In this document: piece after piece, positions 27,301 through 63,338 of the stretch
How positions within the stretch are numbered: position 1 is the first letter of the stretch
Layout of the letters: each line of letters begins with the position of its first letter
Origin: Kitasatospora aureofaciens
GTDB lineage: Bacteria; Actinomycetota; Actinomycetes; Streptomycetales; Streptomycetaceae
NCBI RefSeq assembly: GCF_019192735.1
Contig: NZ_JAHTKP010000026.1
Coordinates: 1 to 64,000 of the forward strand
Length of the DNA: 64,000 bases
Reading direction: 5' to 3'
Made by a program: the position numbers and the translations under genes
The notes under the pieces: model-generated
Seen by the model: the letters and a program-made list of their open reading frames with translations, nothing else
Database searches by the model: none
Told to the model about the DNA's origin: nothing

Positions 27301-30300
27301 AGCGGACGGCCTCGCGGACGTGGCGCACCCAGTAGTCGGGGGTGCGGAGCTGGTCGGGGCCGGCGAGGTCGCCGGTGAGGTTGGAGACGATCGGGAGGGT
27401 CGGTTCGGAGAAGGTGAGGCCGTCGAGGAGCGTGCGGAAGTCGTCCAGGATCGGGTCCATGAGCGGCGAGTGGAAGGCGTGCGAGACGCGCAGCCGGGTC
27501 CTCCTGCGGTCGCCGAAGTGGGCCTCGATCGCGGCGACGGACTGTTCGGTGCCGGAGACGACGACCGAGGAGGGGCTGTTGACGGCGGCGATCGAGACGA
27601 ACTCGCCCAGCAGCGGCAGGACTTCGTCCTCTGTGGCCTCCACCCCGAGCATCGCACCGCCGGACGGAAGGGCCTGCATCAGGCGTCCACGGGCCGCGAC
27701 CAGCGCGCAGGCGTCGGCGAGCGAGAACACTCCCGCGACGTGAGCTGCGGCGATCTCGCCGATCGAGTGGCCGGCGACGAACTCCGGTTGTGCGCCGAGG
27801 GATTCGACCAGCCGGTAGAGCGCCACCTCGACCGCGAACAGCCCGGCCTGGGCGTGCGCCGTCTGGTTCAGCAGGTCCTCGTCCTCACCCCACACGACGC
27901 TGCGCAGCGGCTGCTCCAGGTGCTCGTCCAGCCCCGCGCACAGCGCGTCGAACGCCTCCGCGAAGACCGGGAAGCGGGCGTACAACTCCCGTCCCATCCC
28001 GAGCCGTTGCGAGCCCTGACCGGAGAAGAGCACGGCGGGCCTCCGCTCGCCGGCCACCCCCCGGGCCACCTCGACGCCGTCCAGCAGCACCGCGCGGTGC
28101 CCGAACCGCGACCGCCCCGTCAGCGAGAAGCCGACGTCCAGCGGCGACCCGACCGATCCGGCGAGCCGGGCCAGCTGGGCGTCCAGCGCCGCCTCCGACG
28201 CGCCCGACACCACCCACGGCACCACGCCCGACGCGAGGGCAACCTCCGTGACGGGATCCTCCGCCGACGTCGCCTGCTCAAGGATCACGTGCGCGTTCGT
28301 CCCGCTGATCCCGAACGAGGACACCCCCGCGCGCCGAGGGTGTCCGGCCTCCGGCCACTCCCGCGCCTCCGTCAGCAGTTCGGCCGCGCCCGCCGACCAG
28401 TCGACGTGCGAGGACGGCGCGTCCACGTACAGGGTCTTCGGCAGCACGCCCGCGCGCATCGCCTGCACCATCTTGATGACGCCCGCGACACCGGCCGCCG
28501 CCTGGGTGTGGCCGAGGTTCGACTTCACGGACCCCAGCCGGAGCGGACGATTCGCCGACCGCTCCTGCCCGTACGTCGCCAGCAGCGCCTGCGCCTCGAT
28601 GGGGTCGCCCAGGGTGGTACCGGTGCCGTGCGCCTCGACCGCGTCCACCTCGGCGGGCGACAGCCCGGCGTTCGCCAGGGCCTGGCGGATCACGCGTTGC
28701 TGGGACGGACCGTTCGGCGCGGTCAGACCGTTGGAGGCGCCGTCCTGGTTCACCGCTGAGCCGCGCACCACCGCGAGCACTCGGTGCCCGTTGCGGCGGG
28801 CCTCCGAGAGCCGTTCGAGCACCAGCACGCCGGCGCCCTCCGACCAGCCGGTCCCGTCGGCGGCGTCGGCGAACGCCTTGCACCGGCCGTCGGACGCCAG
28901 CCCGCCCTGCCGGGTGAAGCCGAGGAAACTCATCGGTGTGGACAGCACGGTCACGCCTCCGGCCAGGGCGAGCGAGCACTCACCGCTGCGCAGGGACTGC
29001 GAGGCGAGGTGCATGGCCACGAGCGAGGAGGAGCACGCGGTGTCGATGGTGAGCGCGGGGCCCTCCAGACCGAAGCAGTACGAGACACGGCCCGAGATCA
29101 CGCTGTTGGCCAGTCCGGTACTCGCGTGGCCCTCCACCTCGTCCCGCGAGTTCATCACCAGCGAGGCGTAGTCCTGCCCGGTCGTGCCGACGAAGACGCC
29201 GGTCCGGCTGCCGCGCAGCGTCGTCGGGTCGATGCCCGCCCGCTCGATCGCCTCCCACGAGGTCTCCAGCAGCAGCCGCTGCTGCGGGTCCATGGCCAGT
29301 GCTTCGCGCGGCGAGATCCCGAAGAAGGCGGCGTCGAAGTCGCCCAGGCCGGAGAGGAAGCCACCCTGACGGGTGGCGCTGACGCCGTGGCCGGCGCCGA
29401 AGAGCGCGTCCAGGTCCCAGCCGCGGTCGGTCGGGAAGTCGGAGATGCCGTCACGCCCGTCGACCAGGAGCTGCCACAGCTCCTCGGGGGTTCGCACCCC
29501 GCCGGGCATCCGGCAGGCCATGCCGACGATCGCGATGGGTTCGCCGGCATCCGCGCCGAGCGCGGCGGCCGGGGTGCTTGCGTCGGCGCTCTCGTCGAGG
29601 AGTTCCCCGAGGAGGTGCGCGGCCAGGGCGTCCGGGGTCGGGTAGTCGAAGACCAGAGTGGCCGGGAGGCGGAGGCCGGTCACCGTGGTGAGCCGGTTGC
29701 GGAGCTCGATCGCGGTCAGGGAGTCGACCCCGAGGTCACGAAACTCCCGCCCAGGAGCTACCGCTTGGGCGGAGGCGTGGCCGAGGACGGCCGCGGCCTC
29801 GGTGCGGACGAGGTCGACGACATGCCGCAGCCGGTCGGTCTCGCGCAGCTCGAACAGGCGGGTGGCGAGCGCGGTCACGGTCCCCGAGCCGACGGCGGAA
29901 GCCGTGCGACGGCCGCCGGGCATCAGGGCGCGGAACATCGTCGGCACCTCACCGCGCGGACGTGCCCCACCCGCCAGGCGGCCCATCGGCACGAGGTAGG
30001 GCTCGTCCACAGCCATCGCCGCGTCGAGCAGGGCCAGGCCGTTCTCCTCGGTCAGCGGGGGGACGCCGGACGAGCGGATGCGGTGCAGGTCCGCCTCCGA
30101 CAGCGTCCCCGTCATACCGGCGGTGGGCACCCACGCGCCCCAGCCCAACGACTGGGCGGGCAAGCCCTGTTGGCGACGCCACTGCGCCAGCGTGTCCAGG
30201 AACACGTTCGCCGCCGCATAGTTGCCCTGACCGGCGCTACCCATCACACCCGAGATCGACGAGAACAGCACGAACGCCCGGAGATCCTGACTCTTCGTCA

Positions 30301-33300
30301 ACTCATGCAGATTCCAAGCGGCATCCACCTTCGGCCGCAATACGGCCGACACCCGCTCCGGCGTCAACGAGGTCACCACACCGTCGTCCAGAACGCCCGC
30401 CGCGTGCACCACACCCGTGACGGTGCGACCCGACAGCGCCTCCGCCAGCGCCTCCCGATCCGCGACATCACACGCCACGACCTCGACCGACGCGCCCAGT
30501 TCCTCCAGCTCCGCCACCAACGCGCCCGCACCACCACGGCGGCTCAACAGCAGCAGATCCCGAACACCGTGCACGACCACCAGATGACGGGCGACCAGAC
30601 GGCCAAGACCGCCGGTGCCGCCGGTGACCACCACCGTCCCCGAACCCCAGCCCGAGGCAGGCTCGCCACCCGAGGCGCGGGCCAACCGACCCACCCGCAC
30701 GACCCCGTCCCGAACCACCAGCTGCGACTCACCCACAGCCAGCACCGCATCCAGCGGCAACTCACCGTCCGTGTCCACCAGCACGAACCGGCCCGGGTTC
30801 TCCGACTCCGCAGCCCGCACCAGACCCCACACCGCACCGCCGACAAGGTCGGTCACCTCGTCCCCGGCCGAAACCGCGCCCCGCGTCACGAACACCAGCC
30901 GCGAACCCGCGAACCGCCCGTCCGCCAACCACTCCTGCACCAGACCCAGCGCCCACGCCGTCGCCTCGTGCACGGCCTCCGGCGTCTCACCGCCCGACAC
31001 GGGCACCACCACAACATCCGGCACCGCATCGGCCACCTCGGCCAGCGACGCCACCTCCACACCCAGCGTCACCGCCCGCACAGGCTCAAGCACACGCGAC
31101 GGCGTGGGCACCCACTCCAGCCGCAACAGCGACCCGACGGCACCGGCGCCCGCCGTCGCGGCGGCCGGCTCGCCCAGCACGACCGCCTCCGCCGACAGCA
31201 CCGGCGCGCCCGCCGCATCCACCACGGCCAGCGACACCGTGTCCGCACCCGTCCGCACCAACCGAGCCCGCACCACCGACGCACCCGAGGCATGCAACGA
31301 CACCCCCGACCACGCCACCGGCACCAGCCCACGACCCTCCGCCCGCACCACCGCCGCCAACAACGCCGGATGCACACCGAACCCCGAAGCCTCACCCACC
31401 AGTTCACCCGGCAGCACCGCCTCGACGAACGTCTCGTCACCACGCCGCCAGAGCCCTGCGCCGTCCGCCACCGCACCCTTCGGCGGCCAGACCGCCGCGT
31501 CGAAGTCGGCGACCCGCGCTCCCGTGGTCAGCACCCCGGAGGCGTGCTCGGTCCAGGGTTCGTCGAGCGGTCCGTCCGGGCGCGAGAAGAACGTCACCGT
31601 CCGCGCGCCCGCCTCGTCCGGCGCACCGGCCCGGACCTGCACCATCGTGCCGCTGCCCGCGCCCAGGGCGAGCGGCTGCGTGAGGGCGAGCCGCTCGACC
31701 CGGTCGCGTCCGACGTGGTCGCCGACCCGGATCGCCAGCTCCAGGAATCCGGTCGCCGGGAAGACGCCTTCGCCGTCGGCCTCCCATTTCGCCGCTTCGC
31801 GCGACAGCCGGCCGGTGAACACGATGCTGTCCGACCCGGCGAGCGGGACCGCCGCCCCGAGCAGAGGGTGGTCCGCCGCCAGCAGCCCGGCGGAGGCGAC
31901 GTCGCCGGCGCCGCCGGCCCGGGTCGGCCAGTAGTGCTCGTGCTGGAAGGGGTAGGTGGGCAGGTCGACGGGCCGGGCACCGGTGCCGTCGAAGAGCCGC
32001 GCCCAGTCGACCGCGCCGCCGGCCGCGTACAGCCGGGCCAGGCCGGCGACCAGGGCGTGCTCCTCCGGCCGGTCGCGGCGCAGCAGCGGGACCACCGGGT
32101 CGTCGGTGTCCTGGTTGACCAGGGCCGCCAGCAAGCCGTCCGGTCCCAGCTCCACGAAGGCCGAGGCTCCGGCCGCGCGCAGGGCGCGGACGCCGTCGGC
32201 GAAGCGGACGGTCTCCCGGACGTGGCGCACCCAGTACTCCGGAGTGCGGAGCAGCTCCGGGGCCGCGAGTTCGCCGGTCACGTTGGAGACCACTGGGATC
32301 GAAGGCGCGTGGTACGCAAGCCCGTTGAGGACGTCCCTGAAGTCGTCGAGCATCGGGTCCATCAGCGGCGAGTGGAACGCGTGCGAGACGCGCAGCCGGG
32401 TGGTCTTGCGGTCCGCGAAGTGCGCCTCGATCGCCGCGACGGCCTCCTCGGTGCCGGAGACGACGACCGACGACGGCCCGTTCACGGCCGCGATCGAGAC
32501 GAACTCACCCAGCAGCGGCAGGACTTCGCCCTCGGCCGCCTGCACGGCGAGCATCGCGCCACCGACCGGCAACGCCTGCATCAGTCGCCCACGGGCCGCC
32601 ACCAGCACGCAGGCATCCGCCAGCGAGAACACCCCGGCCACGTGCGCCGCCGCAACCTCGCCGATCGAGTGCCCGGCCACGAACTCCGGCCGCACACCCA
32701 GCGATTCGGCCAGGCGGAACAACGCCACCTCGACCGCGAACAACCCCGCCTGGGCATAGGCGGTTTGGCTCAGCAGCTCGTCATCCGAGCCCCACACAAC
32801 GCCGCGCAGCGACCGGTCCAAGTGCGTGTCCAACTCCGCACACACCGCGTCGAACGCCTCCGCGAACACCGGGAAACGGGCATACAACTCCCGTCCCATG
32901 CCCAGTCGTTGCGACCCCTGCCCAGAGAACAGGAACGCCGTCGACCGCTCCACCGCAACCCCGCGAGCGATCTCCGCGCCGTCCACCAGCACCACCCGGT
33001 GCCCGAAGCACGACCGCCCCGCCAGCGACAGCCCGACGTCCGCCGGCGATCCGCCGAACCCGTCGAGCCGGGCCAGCTGCGCGTCCAGCGCCGCCTCCGA
33101 CTTCGCCGACACGACCCACGGCACCACACCCGGCGCAACAGCCGCCTCACCCGCGACGGCCTGCTCGACCGGCGCCTGCTCGACGATCACGTGCGCGTTC
33201 GTCCCACTGATCCCGAACGACGACACCCCCGCCCGCCGGGGACGCTCGTCCCCCGGCCACTCCCGCGCCTCGGTCAGCAGCCGCACCTCGCCCGCCGACC

Positions 33301-34555
33301 AGTCCACCCGCGAGGACGGCGCGTCCGCGTACAGGGTCTTCGGCAGCACACCCGCACGTATCGCCTGCACCATCTTGATCACGCCCGCGACACCGGCGGC
33401 CGCCTGGGCGTGCCCGAGGTTCGACTTGATCGACCCCAGCCACAGCGGCCGACCGGCCGGCCGCCCCTGCCCGTACGTTGCCAGCAGCGCCTGGGCCTCG
33501 ATCGGGTCGCCGAGCGGCGTCCCCGTCCCGTGACCCTCGACGACGTCCACCTCCCCCGCCGACAGCCCGGCAGCGGCCAGCGCGGCACGGATCACCCGCT
33601 GCTGCGACGGCCCGTTCGGCGCGGTGAACCCGTTGGACGCACCGTCCTGGTTCACCGCCGACCCGCGCACCACCGCGAGCACCCGGTGCCCGTTGCGGCG
33701 GGCGTCCGACAGCCGCTCCAGCACCAGCACGCCGACGCCCTCGGCCCAGCCCGTCCCGTCGGCCGCGTCCGCGAACGCCTTGCACCGGCCGTCGGACGCC
33801 AGCCCGCCCTGCCGGCTGAACTCCAGCAGCGAGCCCGGCGTCGCCATCACGTTGACGCCGCCCGCGACCGCCAGCGTGCACTCGCCCGCCCGCAGCGCCT
33901 GGGCGGCCCAGTGCAGGGCGACCAGGGAGGACGAACAGGCGGTGTCGACCGTCACCGCCGGGCCCTCCAGGCCGAGGGTGTAGGAGAGGCGGCCGGAGAG
34001 CGCGGCGGCGGCAATGCCGGTGCCGATGTCGCCGGTGGCGTCCGCCAGGGAGCGCACCAGCAGGTAGGCGTAGTCCTGGCCGTTGGTCCCGAGGAAGACG
34101 CCGGTGCGGCTGCCGCGCAGCGTCGTCGGGTCGATGCCCGCCCGCTCGAACGCCTCCCAGGAGGTCTCCAGCAGCAGCCGCTGCTGCGGGTCCGTCGAGA
34201 CGGCCTCGCGGGGCGAGATCCCGAAGAAGTCCGCGTCGAAGCCGGACACCGAGTCGAGGAAGCCGCCGCGCCGGGAGACGCGGGTGCCGCGCTCGTCGGT
34301 GCCGGCGTCGTGCAGGGCGGTGAGGTCCCAGCCGCGGTCGGCCGGGTAGTCGCCGGTGGCGTCGGTGCCGGAGGCCACGAGGTCCCACAGGTCCTCGGGC
34401 GAGCCGACTCCGCCCGGGTACCGGCAGCCCATGCCAATGATGGCGACGGGTTCGGTGGCGGCGGCCAGGAGTTGGCGGTTCTGCCGCCGCAGCCGTTCGG
34501 TCTCCTTCATCGAGGACCGGAGAGCGGCGACAACCTTGTCGTGGGGCGTGGTCAT
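24302..34555 (-). CDS. PKS gene B: two-module polyketide synthase (3417 aa)
   Basis: Adds two malonyl units between genes A and C. The ATG at 34555 lies 10 bases after the TGA of gene A with GGAG in the gap, so translation is probably coupled. Its N-terminal docking helix (residues 1-34) is of a different kind from those of A, C and D and should pair with the C-terminus of A. Module B1: KS Cys207, AT Ser630, degenerate DH, B-type KR Tyr1446, ACP Ser1612. Module B2: KS Cys1841, AT Ser2264, DH His2566, B-type KR Tyr3124, ACP Ser3292. The last 85 residues form an acidic helical C-terminal docking domain for gene C. Two-module size and position match FscE of candicidin-type clusters (inference). 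Confidence 0.97.
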   Translation of the reverse strand: MTTPHDKVVAALRSSMKETERLRRQNRQLLAAATEPVAIIGMGCRYPGGVGSPEDLWDLVASGTDATGDYPADRGWDLTALHDAGTDERGTRVSRRGGFLDSVSGFDADFFGISPREAVSTDPQQRLLLETSWEAFERAGIDPTTLRGSRTGVFLGTNGQDYAYLLVRSLADATGDIGTGIAAAALSGRLSYTLGLEGPAVTVDTACSSSLVALHWAAQALRAGECTLAVAGGVNVMATPGSLLEFSRQGGLASDGRCKAFADAADGTGWAEGVGVLVLERLSDARRNGHRVLAVVRGSAVNQDGASNGFTAPNGPSQQRVIRAALAAAGLSAGEVDVVEGHGTGTPLGDPIEAQALLATYGQGRPAGRPLWLGSIKSNLGHAQAAAGVAGVIKMVQAIRAGVLPKTLYADAPSSRVDWSAGEVRLLTEAREWPGDERPRRAGVSSFGISGTNAHVIVEQAPVEQAVAGEAAVAPGVVPWVVSAKSEAALDAQLARLDGFGGSPADVGLSLAGRSCFGHRVVLVDGAEIARGVAVERSTAFLFSGQGSQRLGMGRELYARFPVFAEAFDAVCAELDTHLDRSLRGVVWGSDDELLSQTAYAQAGLFAVEVALFRLAESLGVRPEFVAGHSIGEVAAAHVAGVFSLADACVLVAARGRLMQALPVGGAMLAVQAAEGEVLPLLGEFVSIAAVNGPSSVVVSGTEEAVAAIEAHFADRKTTRLRVSHAFHSPLMDPMLDDFRDVLNGLAYHAPSIPVVSNVTGELAAPELLRTPEYWVRHVRETVRFADGVRALRAAGASAFVELGPDGLLAALVNQDTDDPVVPLLRRDRPEEHALVAGLARLYAAGGAVDWARLFDGTGARPVDLPTYPFQHEHYWPTRAGGAGDVASAGLLAADHPLLGAAVPLAGSDSIVFTGRLSREAAKWEADGEGVFPATGFLELAIRVGDHVGRDRVERLALTQPLALGAGSGTMVQVRAGAPDEAGARTVTFFSRPDGPLDEPWTEHASGVLTTGARVADFDAAVWPPKGAVADGAGLWRRGDETFVEAVLPGELVGEASGFGVHPALLAAVVRAEGRGLVPVAWSGVSLHASGASVVRARLVRTGADTVSLAVVDAAGAPVLSAEAVVLGEPAAATAGAGAVGSLLRLEWVPTPSRVLEPVRAVTLGVEVASLAEVADAVPDVVVVPVSGGETPEAVHEATAWALGLVQEWLADGRFAGSRLVFVTRGAVSAGDEVTDLVGGAVWGLVRAAESENPGRFVLVDTDGELPLDAVLAVGESQLVVRDGVVRVGRLARASGGEPASGWGSGTVVVTGGTGGLGRLVARHLVVVHGVRDLLLLSRRGGAGALVAELEELGASVEVVACDVADREALAEALSGRTVTGVVHAAGVLDDGVVTSLTPERVSAVLRPKVDAAWNLHELTKSQDLRAFVLFSSISGVMGSAGQGNYAAANVFLDTLAQWRRQQGLPAQSLGWGAWVPTAGMTGTLSEADLHRIRSSGVPPLTEENGLALLDAAMAVDEPYLVPMGRLAGGARPRGEVPTMFRALMPGGRRTASAVGSGTVTALATRLFELRETDRLRHVVDLVRTEAAAVLGHASAQAVAPGREFRDLGVDSLTAIELRNRLTTVTGLRLPATLVFDYPTPDALAAHLLGELLDESADASTPAAALGADAGEPIAIVGMACRMPGGVRTPEELWQLLVDGRDGISDFPTDRGWDLDALFGAGHGVSATRQGGFLSGLGDFDAAFFGISPREALAMDPQQRLLLETSWEAIERAGIDPTTLRGSRTGVFVGTTGQDYASLVMNSRDEVEGHASTGLANSVISGRVSYCFGLEGPALTIDTACSSSLVAMHLASQSLRSGECSLALAGGVTVLSTPMSFLGFTRQGGLASDGRCKAFADAADGTGWSEGAGVLVLERLSEARRNGHRVLAVVRGSAVNQDGASNGLTAPNGPSQQRVIRQALANAGLSPAEVDAVEAHGTGTTLGDPIEAQALLATYGQERSANRPLRLGSVKSNLGHTQAAAGVAGVIKMVQAMRAGVLPKTLYVDAPSSHVDWSAGAAELLTEAREWPEAGHPRRAGVSSFGISGTNAHVILEQATSAEDPVTEVALASGVVPWVVSGASEAALDAQLARLAGSVGSPLDVGFSLTGRSRFGHRAVLLDGVEVARGVAGERRPAVLFSGQGSQRLGMGRELYARFPVFAEAFDALCAGLDEHLEQPLRSVVWGEDEDLLNQTAHAQAGLFAVEVALYRLVESLGAQPEFVAGHSIGEIAAAHVAGVFSLADACALVAARGRLMQALPSGGAMLGVEATEDEVLPLLGEFVSIAAVNSPSSVVVSGTEQSVAAIEAHFGDRRRTRLRVSHAFHSPLMDPILDDFRTLLDGLTFSEPTLPIVSNLTGDLAGPDQLRTPDYWVRHVREAVRFADGIRTLSAAGATDFLELGPGGVLAALAEQSLAEEAGCVVAPTLRADRPEENSLLAALARLHVVGVPVDWARLFDGTGARRIDLPTYAFQHERYWPAQAARTGDVTGAGLRPAGHPLLGAVVAPADSASVLLTGRLSLKAQPWLGDHRAGGVAVFPATGFLELAVRAADQVGCDRVERLTLAEPLVLPEDGAVVVQLVVGAPDDAGTRPVSCYARPEDTSESASEDAPDGPWTCHATGTLATGERTADFDASVWPPKDAVAVDPESCHDPLDHGPAFRTLHAVWQRGGEVFAEAVLPGRVEDAAPFGLHPALLEAAVQVAGLTGPDDGERLVPTDWREVALHATGAAVVRLRVARVGERAVSVEVVDAAGGPVLSAESLTLGEPSAVSQATGVAGSLLRLDWVPTPSRALEPVRAVTLGVDLASLDEAEDLVLVPVPKGETPEAVHEATAWALGLVQEWLADGRFADSRLVFVTRGAVKADAEDEVSDLVGGAVWGLVRAAEAENPGRFALLDVEHDPDAMAALPVLSAQLGGGDFQFVVRGDSVRVGRLARVPGGESSSGWGSGTVVVTGGTGGLGRLVARHLVVVHGVRDLLLLSRRGGAGALVAELEELGASVEVVACDVADRDALAEALSGRTVTGVVHTAGVLDDGVVTSLTPERLSAVLRPKVDAAWNLHELTKGQDLRAFVLFSSISGVMGSAGQGNYAAANVFLDTLAQWRRQQGLPAQSLGWGAWVPTAGMTGALSEADLHRIRSSGVPPLTEENGLALLDAAMGIDEPYLVPIGRAAGPARMPGTVPALLRGLVRGARRAAESTGGRTGTVAALAARLRELRATDRARHVVDLVRTEAAAVLGHASPRAVAADRDFHDLGIDSLTALELRNRLTAVTGLRLPATLVFDYPSAAVLGAHLLGELLDEQEAADGAALLAQLDRLDAALADGDTDGATRNAVALRLRRMLEKLRNSDAENAEDAIAERLEAASADEVFAFIDHELGRLTDR
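24555..29548 (-). other. PKS module B2: KS-AT(malonyl)-DH-KR(B)-ACP
   Basis: HAFH at residue 2359 predicts malonyl. The DH has an intact His motif (DHRAGGVAVFP), but the second acid is Glu2733 instead of Asp (HPALLEAAVQ), so its activity may be reduced. The KR has GGTGGLG, LDD and Tyr3124. Candicidin-type complexes are known to suffer incomplete beta-keto processing in this late part of the chain, so a mixture of alkene and hydroxyl products is possible. Confidence 0.88.
24740..26150 (-). repeat. Homogenised KR-ACP block, copy in module B2
   Basis: Matches the blocks in B1 and C1 from the DH-KR linker (GSLLRLDWVPTPSR) through the KR to the ACP. Its upstream DH half is different, which places one recombination boundary near 26150. 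Confidence 0.8.
29590..34453 (-). other. PKS module B1: KS-AT(malonyl)-DH(dead)-KR(B)-ACP
   Basis: The DH is gutted. The stretch that should hold HxxxGxxxxP reads KWEADGEGVFPAT with no His. About 20 residues including the usual GPAF motif are missing after WPPKGAVADGAG, and the second acid is Ala (HPALLAAVV). The KR is complete (LDD, Tyr1446). The module should therefore leave a D-hydroxyl. The KS, AT (HAFH at residue 725) and ACP look functional. Confidence 0.9.
29760..31450 (-). repeat. Homogenised DH(C-terminal)-KR-ACP block, copy in module B1
   Basis: Nearly the same protein and DNA as in module C1 (about 19430-21120), from the second half of the DH through the KR to the ACP, and as in module B2 from the DH-KR linker onward. 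The codons differ from the rest of the gene: GTG, GCG, TTG, GAT, CAT, AAT and TAT are frequent, where flanking DNA uses GTC, GCC, CTG and GAC. Confidence 0.8.
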
Positions 34556-34565
34556 GGGGGCTCCG

Positions 34566-62693
<28,128 letters not shown>

Positions 62694-62813
62694 CGACGCA
62701 ACCCATCTGGAAGACCGGCGAACGGCAGGGGGATCCGCTGTGGACAGCCCGCGTGCTCCGCACGCGCAGCGCTCGCATTCCCGCACTCCAGCGCCCAGTC
62801 TCGATCCGGCCCG

Positions 62814-62829
62814 CGCGGAATTTCCCTAG
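62814..62829 (-). promoter_or_regulatory. Putative LuxR/PAS-type operator upstream of gene A
   Basis: Minus strand CTAGGGAAATTCCGCG matches 14 of 16 positions of the PimM-type consensus CTVGGGAWWTCCCBAG. It overlaps the expected -35 of the gene A promoter. The half site farther from the gene is perfect, as in the box before gene D. Confidence 0.7.
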
Positions 62830-62855
62830 ATCAGGTCACCAACGCCGGGCCGACT

Positions 62856-62871
62856 CTAGGGATTTGCCGGG
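62856..62871 (+). promoter_or_regulatory. Putative LuxR/PAS-type operator facing the AroQ-like gene
   Basis: Plus strand CTAGGGATTTGCCGGG matches 14 of 16 positions of the same consensus. It lies 89 bases upstream of the start codon of the small plus-strand gene and is inverted relative to the box for gene A, so one regulator could switch both directions. Confidence 0.65.
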
Positions 62872-62960
62872 GCGTTCGGCTGGATCGTCAGTTGCGCGAG
62901 CCAGGGGTGCGGCCCGTCGGGCGACGCCCCGGGCCACCGACGTCGACGAGGATCACCGCC

Positions 62961-63275
62961 ATGCCCGAATCCGTCCTGCGCGGCAACCCGCCGAGACCGC
63001 CGCGGACTTCCCCCGAGGGTGCCGCGGACGAGGCGGCGGCCGAACTCACCGAGCTCGACGAGCAGCTGATCGCCCAGCTGGTCCAGCGGATCCGGATGGC
63101 CCGCGGCCACCAGCTGAGCCGGCGCGCCGCCGGGCTGCCGACCAGCAGCCTCGCCCAGGAGAACGCCATGCTGCGCCGGTACGCCGCCCGGCTCGGCGAT
63201 CCCGGCGCCGGGATCGCGCTGGCGATCCTGGAGCTGTCCCGCCCGTCGTCCGGCCCGGCCCCCGAGCAGCCCTGA
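62961..63275 (+). CDS. Small AroQ-type chorismate mutase-like protein (104 aa)
   Basis: A soluble, mostly helical 104-residue protein with no signal peptide. The ATG at 62961 follows GAGG nine bases upstream. After a Pro-rich leader (residues 1-20), residues 28-94 fit the AroQ chorismate mutase helix plan: LTELDEQLIAQLVQRI (helix 1), then an Arg-rich segment RMARGHQLSRR, a loop, and LAQENAMLRRY (helix 2). Some catalytic basic residues may be kept (Arg43-48, Arg54-55), and Glu67 may match the conserved Glu. The first-helix Arg and the Asp/Arg pair of helix 2 are not evident, so catalysis is uncertain. It is the only plus-strand gene here, monocistronic, with a LuxR box in front and a terminator behind. 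A role near chorismate supply for an aromatic starter is a guess; a non-enzymatic helper is also possible. Confidence 0.75.
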   Translation: MPESVLRGNPPRPPRTSPEGAADEAAAELTELDEQLIAQLVQRIRMARGHQLSRRAAGLPTSSLAQENAMLRRYAARLGDPGAGIALAILELSRPSSGPAPEQP

Positions 63276-63276
63276 C

Positions 63277-63327
63277 CGGGAAAGGGCGGTGGGGACCGGC
63301 CGACCCGGTCCCCACCGCCCTTTCCCG
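63277..63327. terminator. Bidirectional hairpin terminator
   Basis: A perfect 23-bp inverted repeat (63277-63299 with 63305-63327) with a 5-base loop. It begins two bases after the stop of the AroQ-like gene and ends 11 bases before the stop of the convergent GDP-mannose dehydratase gene, so it can end transcripts from both sides. Confidence 0.9.
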
Positions 63328-63338
63328 CGGGAGCGCCG

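Larger units (their letters stand above)
62694..62960. promoter_or_regulatory. Divergent promoter region between gene A and the AroQ-like gene
   Basis: 267 bases without a gene. Two LuxR-type boxes, 42 bases apart centre to centre, point outwards. The minus-strand promoter for gene A is the box at 62814-62829, 10 bases, then CGAGACTGGGCG (62792-62803) with -10 candidate GAGACT (62797-62802). Transcription should start near 62790, giving a leader of about 97 bases. The plus-strand box (62856-62871) is followed after 11 bases by GATCGT (62883-62888), a weaker -10 candidate for the small gene. Confidence 0.7.

Noticed and set aside
62694..62786. An upstream in-frame ATG at 62786 for gene A, adding 31 residues.
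   Set aside because: It would start translation almost at the predicted transcription start. The added residues are Cys/Arg-rich and unlike any docking domain, while 62693/62690 begins a typical docking helix.
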